Assembly (NCBI GenBank): GCA_031270525.1
Contig: JAISXN010000065.1
Location: 1 to 11,913 of the forward strand
DNA length: 11,913 nt
Origin: Candidatus Symbiothrix sp.
Lineage (GTDB): Bacteria; Bacteroidota; Bacteroidia; Bacteroidales; Azobacteroidaceae
Reading direction: 5' to 3'
Shown: positions 7,551 to 11,913 of the stretch, piece after piece
Position numbering within the stretch: the stretch's first letter is position 1
Layout: each line of letters begins with the position of its first letter
The notes under the pieces: model-generated
Seen by the model: the letters and a program-made list of their open reading frames with translations, nothing else
Database searches by the model: none
What the model was told of the DNA's origin: nothing
Made by a program: the position numbers and the translations under genes

Positions 7551-8397
7551 CGTTTTCTCCTTTCTCTAAGTTTAATTGTTCGTCTTTTAGTGCATTCACT
7601 ACGATCAGCACTTCGCTTAAAGCGCTAAAGTTAGTAAACAATTTCACTTTCAATGAATTATAGTTTTCGCCTTTTTTCTTAAAAGTATCTTCTACCGTAC
7701 CGACGGACACTCCTTCCGGAAAAACGGTACTAAATCCGCTGGTTACAATCGTATCTCCTATATTGAAGGCTGCGTGTTGCGGCAACTCTTTCAAAGAGAT
7801 GTACCGGGGATCTTTTCCATCCCACGATAAGGTCCCAAAATAATCCGTTCTTTTGATTTTACAATTGGGCTGGTATTTGGGATTCAAAATCGGTATAACT
7901 TTCGAAAAATGAGGTGAAACGCTTATCACAACTCCGACAATTCCATTCGGCGACAATACGCCCATATCTTCCCTTACGCCGGCCAAAGTGCCTTTATTTA
8001 GAGTAATATAGTTATTATCCATTCGAGCGATTTGGTTATTTATGACTTGAGCAGGGATAAAACTAAAAACATTCGAATAGACGCTTTCGTATTCGTGTAC
8101 ATCTATGGGGAACACCTGTTCCGACAAAGTTTCCACTGCCTTTTTTGAATCCCTCATTTCCTGCTCAAGCACGGCAATCCGCTGCATCAAATCGGAATTG
8201 ATCGTCTTCAGATTCATGTACGATTCGACACTGTTTGAAACCAAATAAACCCTGCCTGCTATTTCCTGATAAACCGACAGGTACTTACTCCGTTGAAATT
8301 CATTATTATGAATGAACAGGTAAAGAGAAAAAAAAGTCAGTAAAAAAAATAGCAGCCAATGAACATTCTTCAGGATGAAATTGACTAAATTTCTCAA
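7543..8397 (-). CDS. mreC: Rod shape-determining protein MreC (TTG start)
   Basis: This 284-residue bitopic membrane protein activates and scaffolds PBP2/RodA from the periplasm. A single helix at about 12-30 is followed by a coiled coil at about 58-95. A beta-rich periplasmic domain then carries family sequences NNYITLNKGTLAGVREDMGV (128-147), NGIVGVVISV (151-160) and GDTIVTSGFSTVFPEGVSVG (214-233). The start codon is TTG at 8397-8395. It sits immediately after the mreB stop TAA at 8400-8398, with no intervening base. TTG is the believable start because the next methionine, at codon 61, would remove the membrane anchor, and MRNL is also how I recall Bacteroides MreC beginning. Translation probably depends on ribosomes finishing mreB. 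Confidence 0.94.
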   Translation of the reverse strand: MRNLVNFILKNVHWLLFFLLTFFSLYLFIHNNEFQRSKYLSVYQEIAGRVYLVSNSVESYMNLKTINSDLMQRIAVLEQEMRDSKKAVETLSEQVFPIDVHEYESVYSNVFSFIPAQVINNQIARMDNNYITLNKGTLAGVREDMGVLSPNGIVGVVISVSPHFSKVIPILNPKYQPNCKIKRTDYFGTLSWDGKDPRYISLKELPQHAAFNIGDTIVTSGFSTVFPEGVSVGTVEDTFKKKGENYNSLKVKLFTNFSALSEVLIVVNALKDEQLNLEKGENDE

Positions 8398-9417
8398 TTA
8401 TCGTATCAGGAAGTTAAACTTATTAATATTTTTCAAAGCAATACCTGTTCCTTTGGCTACCGCATGAAGGGGATCGTCGGCGATATGGAACGGAATATTA
8501 ATCTTATCCGTCAATCGTTTATCCAATCCTTTCAGCAAAGCGCCGCCGCCTGCCAGATAAATTCCGTTGCGGACAATATCGGCATAGAGTTCGGGAGGCG
8601 TGCTTTCCAATGCAGCCAAGACTGCCATTTCTATTTTTGAAACGGATTTATCAATGCAATGGGCAATTTCCTGATAGGACACAGGAACTTCCATCGGCAA
8701 AGCTGTCATCCGGTTCGGGCCGTACACAATATAATCTTCAGGGGGATCGTCGAGGTGAACCAGGGCGGATCCGACATTGATTTTAATCAATTCGGCCGTC
8801 CGTTCGCCAATCCGCATATTGTGCTGGCGTCCCATGTATTCGATAATATCTTGCGTCAAATCGTCGCCTGCAATACGGATGGATTTGTTCGAAACAATAC
8901 CACCCAAAGAAATAATCGCGATTTCGGTAGTTCCTCCACCTATATCCACAACCATGTTTCCGTCGGGAGCCTCAACGTCCAAACCGATTCCCATGGCAGC
9001 CGCCATCGGTTCGTAGATCATATAAACATCCCGTCCTCCGGCATGTTCCGCCGAGTCGCGGACGGCACGGATTTCCACTTCAGTGCTTCCCGAAGGAATA
9101 CACACTACGATTCTTAAAGAAGGTGAGAAAAAGTGGTGTTTATTGTTAACCATTTTAATTAATCCGCGAATCATCTGTTCGGCGGCATTAAAATCGGCTA
9201 TCACCCCATCTCGGAGCGGACGAATCGTTTTAATTTTAGTCGGCGTTTTACCCTCCATTTGTTGCGCTTTTTTCCCGATAGCCAGAATTTTATCGCTACG
9301 GTCGTCCAAAGCTACTACGGACGGCTCATCAACTACAATTTTACCATTGCTGATTATAATCGTATTCGCTGTTCCTAAATCCATCGCAATTTCTTGCGTA
9401 AAAGAAAATAATCCCAT
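8398..9417 (-). CDS. mreB: Actin-like rod shape-determining protein MreB
   Basis: This 339-residue actin homologue polymerises under the cytoplasmic membrane and directs elongasome motion. The ATP-binding signatures are intact: phosphate-1 loop DLGTANT (13-19), EPMAAA (136-141), phosphate-2 loop DIGGGTTE (158-165) and adenosine motif LAGGGALLKGL (288-298). The N-terminal MGLFSFTQE is short and partly hydrophobic, consistent with membrane attachment. The length is normal for the family. The ATG lies 6 bp beyond the purH stop, and the stop directly abuts the mreC start. Active MreB suggests a rod-shaped or elongated cell; this is inference. Confidence 0.97.
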   Translation of the reverse strand: MGLFSFTQEIAMDLGTANTIIISNGKIVVDEPSVVALDDRSDKILAIGKKAQQMEGKTPTKIKTIRPLRDGVIADFNAAEQMIRGLIKMVNNKHHFFSPSLRIVVCIPSGSTEVEIRAVRDSAEHAGGRDVYMIYEPMAAAMGIGLDVEAPDGNMVVDIGGGTTEIAIISLGGIVSNKSIRIAGDDLTQDIIEYMGRQHNMRIGERTAELIKINVGSALVHLDDPPEDYIVYGPNRMTALPMEVPVSYQEIAHCIDKSVSKIEMAVLAALESTPPELYADIVRNGIYLAGGGALLKGLDKRLTDKINIPFHIADDPLHAVAKGTGIALKNINKFNFLIR

Positions 9418-9423
9418 GATTAA

Positions 9424-10947
9424 TTAATGTTTAAAATGGCGGATTCCGGTCATCACCATCGCCATATTATGAGTGTCACAATACTCTACTGATAAATTAT
9501 CTTTGACGGAACCTCCTGGCTGGATGACAGCCGAGATTCCTTCATTGTTTGCAATTTCAACGCAATCGGGAAATGGGAAAAAAGCGTCGGAAGCCATAAC
9601 GGCTCCTTTCAAATCAAAGCCAAAAGATTTTGCTTTTTCAATGGCTTGTTTGAGTGCATCGACGCGCGAAGTTTGTCCCGTCCCGCTCGCATAAAGCTGT
9701 TTATTTTTCGCCAAGACAATGGCATTGGATTTGGTATGTTTCACCAATTTATTGGCAAACAGCAAATCTTCAATTTCATTACTTTCAGGCGTTTTCCGCG
9801 TCACTGTCTTTAAATCGGCTACGGTTTGAATACTCAGGTCTTTATCCTGCGCCAGAACTCCGTTCAGCAAAGAACGGAATTGGAGCTTCGCCTGCGGACT
9901 GTCTTTCTGAATGAGAATAATCCGGTTCTTTTTTTGCATCAGGACTTCCAAAGCAGCCGTATCGTAATCGGGAGCGATAATCACTTCAAAGAAAATTTTG
10001 TGGATTTCTTCCGCCGATTCTTTGTCGATGGGTGCATTGCAAATCAGGATTCCCCCGAAAGCGGAAACCGGATCGCCGGCCAAAGCTGCTTCCCAAGCTT
10101 CTTTTATCGTCGGACGGGAAGCGATTCCGCAAGCATTGTTGTGTTTCAGAATGGCAAAAGTCAATTCGTCAAACTCCGAAATCAGAGAAACGGCGGCTTC
10201 GATGTCCAACAAATTATTGTAAGAAATTTCTTTCCCTTGAAGTTGTTCGAACAAGGCTTCAAAATCGCCGTAGAAAATTCCCTTTTGGTGTGGATTTTCT
10301 CCGTAACGCAGGATTTTAGAGTTCCCTTCGGCAAAGCGGAAATACGAACCATCGCCTTCATCGAAATAATTGAATATCGCCGTGTCATAGCCGGAAGAGA
10401 CGGCAAAAGCTTCTTTGGCAAACCATTTACGTTCTTCGAGGGTAGAAACCGCTCCATTTTCCGACAAAAGATTGTCCAACGGAGCATACTGGTCTTTGGA
10501 CGCAATTATAATTACATCATTAAAATTTTTGGCAGCCGCCCTAATCAAGGATATGCCGCCTATATCTATTTTTTCGATGATTTCTTCTTCTTCCGCACCC
10601 AAAGCGAGGGTTTCACAGAAAGGATACAAATCGACAATTACCAGATCAATTTCCGGAATATCATATTGTGCAATTTGTTGTTTGTCGGAATCATTTTCAC
10701 GCCGGTTCAAGATACCACCGAATATTTTGGGATGCAAGGTCTTAACCCTTCCCCCCAAGATAGAAGGATATCCCGTCAGGCTTTCGACTGAAACGCAAGA
10801 ATAACCCAATGATTCGATAAATTCTTTTGTTCCTCCGGTTGAAAAGAATGTAACTCCCGCATCATTTAATTTTATCAGTATATTATCCAAGCCATCTTTA
10901 TGAAAGACAGATATTAAAGCATTTTTGATTTTTTTCGGACCAGACAT
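9424..10947 (-). CDS. purH: Bifunctional AICAR formyltransferase / IMP cyclohydrolase
   Basis: This 507-residue cytoplasmic enzyme catalyses the last two steps of de novo IMP synthesis. The N-terminal cyclohydrolase domain (about 1-195) has SVFHKDGL and GGRVKTLHPKIFGGIL (65-80). The C-terminal transformylase domain has LRYGENPHQ (213-221), KHNNACGIA (268-276, with the catalytic Lys-His pair), DPVSAFGGI (292-300), KSNAIVLA (406-413), SDAFFPFPD (453-461) and IQPGGSVKD (475-483). I start at the ATG at 10947-10945 (MSGPKKIKNALIS). The longer frame from 10995 begins between the two promoter boxes described next, upstream of the predicted transcript start, and adds 16 unconserved residues. It is the first gene of the unit that continues into mreBCD-mrdA-rodA. 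Confidence 0.96.
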   Translation of the reverse strand: MSGPKKIKNALISVFHKDGLDNILIKLNDAGVTFFSTGGTKEFIESLGYSCVSVESLTGYPSILGGRVKTLHPKIFGGILNRRENDSDKQQIAQYDIPEIDLVIVDLYPFCETLALGAEEEEIIEKIDIGGISLIRAAAKNFNDVIIIASKDQYAPLDNLLSENGAVSTLEERKWFAKEAFAVSSGYDTAIFNYFDEGDGSYFRFAEGNSKILRYGENPHQKGIFYGDFEALFEQLQGKEISYNNLLDIEAAVSLISEFDELTFAILKHNNACGIASRPTIKEAWEAALAGDPVSAFGGILICNAPIDKESAEEIHKIFFEVIIAPDYDTAALEVLMQKKNRIILIQKDSPQAKLQFRSLLNGVLAQDKDLSIQTVADLKTVTRKTPESNEIEDLLFANKLVKHTKSNAIVLAKNKQLYASGTGQTSRVDALKQAIEKAKSFGFDLKGAVMASDAFFPFPDCVEIANNEGISAVIQPGGSVKDNLSVEYCDTHNMAMVMTGIRHFKH

Positions 10948-10982
10948 ATTTAAATGCTTAACGCTTATTTTAATTCCGGTTG

Positions 10983-11013
10983 CAAAATTATACATTTTGT
11001 TTGAAATAACAAA
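10983..11013 (-). promoter_or_regulatory. Bacteroidota promoter for purH-mreBCD-mrdA-rodA
   Basis: On the minus strand TTTG (11013-11010) is followed after exactly 19 bases by TAATTTTG (10990-10983). Both match the Bacteroidota housekeeping consensus TTTG / TAnnTTTG without a mismatch. The start of transcription should fall near 10977, giving a leader of about 30 nt before the purH ATG at 10947. The in-frame ATG at 10995 lies between the two boxes and therefore cannot be in this transcript. Confidence 0.75.
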
Positions 11014-11093
11014 GCGAAAATGAATAATGGTTGATAAAAATTTTTTTCATTATACGTGCATAGAAGTTGTGAAATAAAATAATTAAAGATTTA

Positions 11094-11125
11094 TTTGTGT
11101 CTTTAAAATATGTTATGTAAATTTG
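11094..11125 (+). promoter_or_regulatory. Bacteroidota promoter firing rightward towards upxY
   Basis: TTTG (11094-11097), a 20-base spacer, then TAAATTTG (11118-11125) followed by C: both boxes match the Bacteroidota housekeeping consensus. The predicted start is near 11131, which puts upxY behind an untranslated leader of about 370 nt. It is divergent from the purH promoter, with about 80 bp between the -33 boxes. I saw no better promoter between here and the gene. Confidence 0.65.
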
Positions 11126-11280
11126 CAGCGCACTTTTATTAAAATTTTTACTGTAAACTGAATCCAATGGGATTTAGGAGACTTTGTTTTATCTGTCCAC
11201 TTATAAAATTCGCTTGAAAAATAACTGTTTGACATTATCATTATATCATTTTTCTATTACGGATTATTTTCGTAACGAGG

Positions 11281-11297
11281 TTTTTTTGACTTTTTTT
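11281..11297 (+). promoter_or_regulatory. Paired T7 tracts (T7-GAC-T7) in the leader
   Basis: Two runs of seven T separated by GAC lie on the non-template strand for rightward transcription, 37 bases before the AC repeat. In Bacillus, NusG is known to recognise T-rich non-template DNA at pause sites. A pause or recruitment role for a NusG-like factor here is inference by analogy. No strong hairpin lies directly before them, so I do not call them terminators. Confidence 0.3.
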
Positions 11298-11331
11298 AAG
11301 CCAATTAACTTGTTTTTCTCGCATATTTTAT

Positions 11332-11395
<64 letters not shown>

Positions 11396-11446
11396 CAGGC
11401 GTATATCATAGATAGCGCGCGCGTAAGAAATAAATATTATATAAAC

Positions 11447-11490
11447 AAGGAGGTTACACTACAATTTAGTGTGACCTCCTTACTTTTTTT
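11447..11490 (+). terminator. Strong intrinsic terminator in the upxY leader (candidate attenuator)
   Basis: The left arm 11447-11461 (AAGGAGGTTACACTA) pairs with 11467-11481 (TAGTGTGACCTCCTT) over 15 bp, with a single T-G wobble and a 5-base loop, CAATT. Two bases later comes a run of seven T (11484-11490). The T-run is on the right only, so it terminates rightward transcription. It ends 11 bp before the upxY ATG and lies downstream of the only good rightward promoter found, so upxY expression would require readthrough. The left arm includes AAGGAGGT, a Shine-Dalgarno look-alike, but it is 48 bases from the ATG and buried in the stem. Confidence 0.92.
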
Positions 11491-11501
11491 AAATATATTA
11501 T

Positions 11502-11913
11502 ATGGAATCCATCCAAAAGGGTTGGTACGTTATATATACTAAACCCCGTCATGAAAAAAAGGTATTTGAGGATTTAACACTTCGGGATTGTACCGCCTAC
11601 CTGCCCTTAATCAATCATCTTTCGCAATGGAGTGATCGCCGAAAGATGATTCAGAAGCCTCTGTTCTCATCCTATGTATTTGTGTATCTTGATAATGTTG
11701 CGAATTATTATCGTGTATCGCAAATTGACGGATTTGTGATGTTCATCAGTTTCAGTGGAAAATTGGCGAAGGTGAAAGATTCGGAGATTGAAACCATGAA
11801 GCGGTTGATAGCTTATTGTCAGGAGATTGAGCTGGTGCAATCGGATATCAAAATCGGGGAAAAGCGGAAGGTATCGTATGGGCCTTTGTCGGGGTATGAG
11901 TGTGAAGTGGTGT
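11502..11913 (+). CDS. UpxY-type NusG-like transcription antiterminator, N-terminal part (runs off the right edge)
   Basis: The 137 residues in view form a NusG N-terminal domain. It opens with GWYVIYTKPRHEKKVFEDL (7-25), followed by the usual PLFSSYVFVYL (53-63). The start of a KOW motif follows, KIGEKRKVSYGPLSGYECEVV at 117-137. Typical UpxY proteins have about 170-190 residues, so some 40 are missing beyond the edge. Such NusG paralogues bind RNA polymerase and allow readthrough of operon-specific terminators. In Bacteroides, UpxY is the first gene of capsular polysaccharide operons and acts on its own leader. The ATG at 11502 is preceded by A/T-rich sequence with no Shine-Dalgarno motif, as usual in the phylum. 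A polysaccharide locus is expected to the right but cannot be seen. A LoaP-like or RfaH-like role elsewhere is the alternative. Confidence 0.92.
   Translation, partial: MESIQKGWYVIYTKPRHEKKVFEDLTLRDCTAYLPLINHLSQWSDRRKMIQKPLFSSYVFVYLDNVANYYRVSQIDGFVMFISFSGKLAKVKDSEIETMKRLIAYCQEIELVQSDIKIGEKRKVSYGPLSGYECEVV

Noticed and set aside
9826..10791. A 321-codon plus-strand frame opposite purH
   Set aside because: It is antisense to a fully conserved purH and resembles no known protein; it is a by-product of purH codon use.
10948..10995. 16-residue N-terminal extension of PurH
   Set aside because: Its ATG lies between the two boxes of the purH promoter, upstream of the predicted transcript start, and the residues do not belong to the conserved family N-terminus.
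11229..11260. TTTGACAT as a sigma-70-like -35 element
   Set aside because: No matching -10 or TAnnTTTG element lies at a proper distance, and the box type does not fit this phylum.
11257..11297. TTACG...CGTAA inverted repeat followed by T-runs as a second terminator
   Set aside because: The stem is 5 bp with a 9-base loop, and CGAGG separates it from the T-run; too weak to call.
11447..11454. AAGGAGGT as Shine-Dalgarno site of upxY
   Set aside because: It lies 48 bases before the ATG, far outside functional spacing, and is the base of the terminator stem; genes in this phylum generally lack such sites.

Overview
The window reads as chromosomal DNA of a Bacteroidota bacterium, probably order Bacteroidales. 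Three things point there: the purH-mreB-mreC-mreD-mrdA-rodA gene order, promoters of the TTTG / TAnnTTTG type in place of sigma-70 boxes, and start codons preceded by A/T-rich sequence without Shine-Dalgarno motifs. A UpxY-type NusG paralogue at the right edge fits the same group. GC content is roughly 40% by eye. I cannot assign genus or species.

Layout from left to right. Positions 1-2029 (- strand) hold a three-gene unit transcribed as nucleotide-modification-associated protein (DUF1599), then DoxX/thioredoxin-like membrane protein, then tpiA, whose 5' end alone is in the window. Positions 2131-3664 (-) hold ndk followed by a secreted M23 peptidase with a C-terminal LysM domain. Positions 3759-10947 (-) hold one tightly packed unit: purH, mreB, mreC, mreD, mrdA (PBP2), rodA. 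Its gene junctions are abutted, overlapping or a few bases apart, and a good promoter precedes purH. The last five genes form the elongasome: cytoskeletal MreB, linkers MreC and MreD, and the PBP2/RodA transpeptidase-glycosyltransferase pair that builds lateral-wall peptidoglycan. The M23 peptidase next door is a plausible wall-remodelling partner.

Positions 10948-11501 are non-coding and divergent. A purH promoter points left and an equally good promoter points right, towards a NusG-like UpxY antiterminator that starts at 11502 and runs off the window. The rightward transcript would carry a leader of about 370 nt. This leader contains paired T7 tracts, an uninterrupted (AC)30 microsatellite, a GC-alternating tract, and a very strong intrinsic terminator (15-bp stem, T7 tail) ending 11 bp before the upxY start codon.

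The most interesting part of the window is this leader. An antiterminator gene lies behind its own predicted terminator, with a potentially length-variable dinucleotide repeat between promoter and terminator. That arrangement suggests attenuation, autoregulation and perhaps phase variation of a surface-polysaccharide locus to the right. The rest is conserved housekeeping sequence with a few noteworthy details: a TTG start for mreC directly behind the mreB stop, a start correction for purH, a Cys/His cluster in PBP2, and an internal duplication in the DUF1599 protein.
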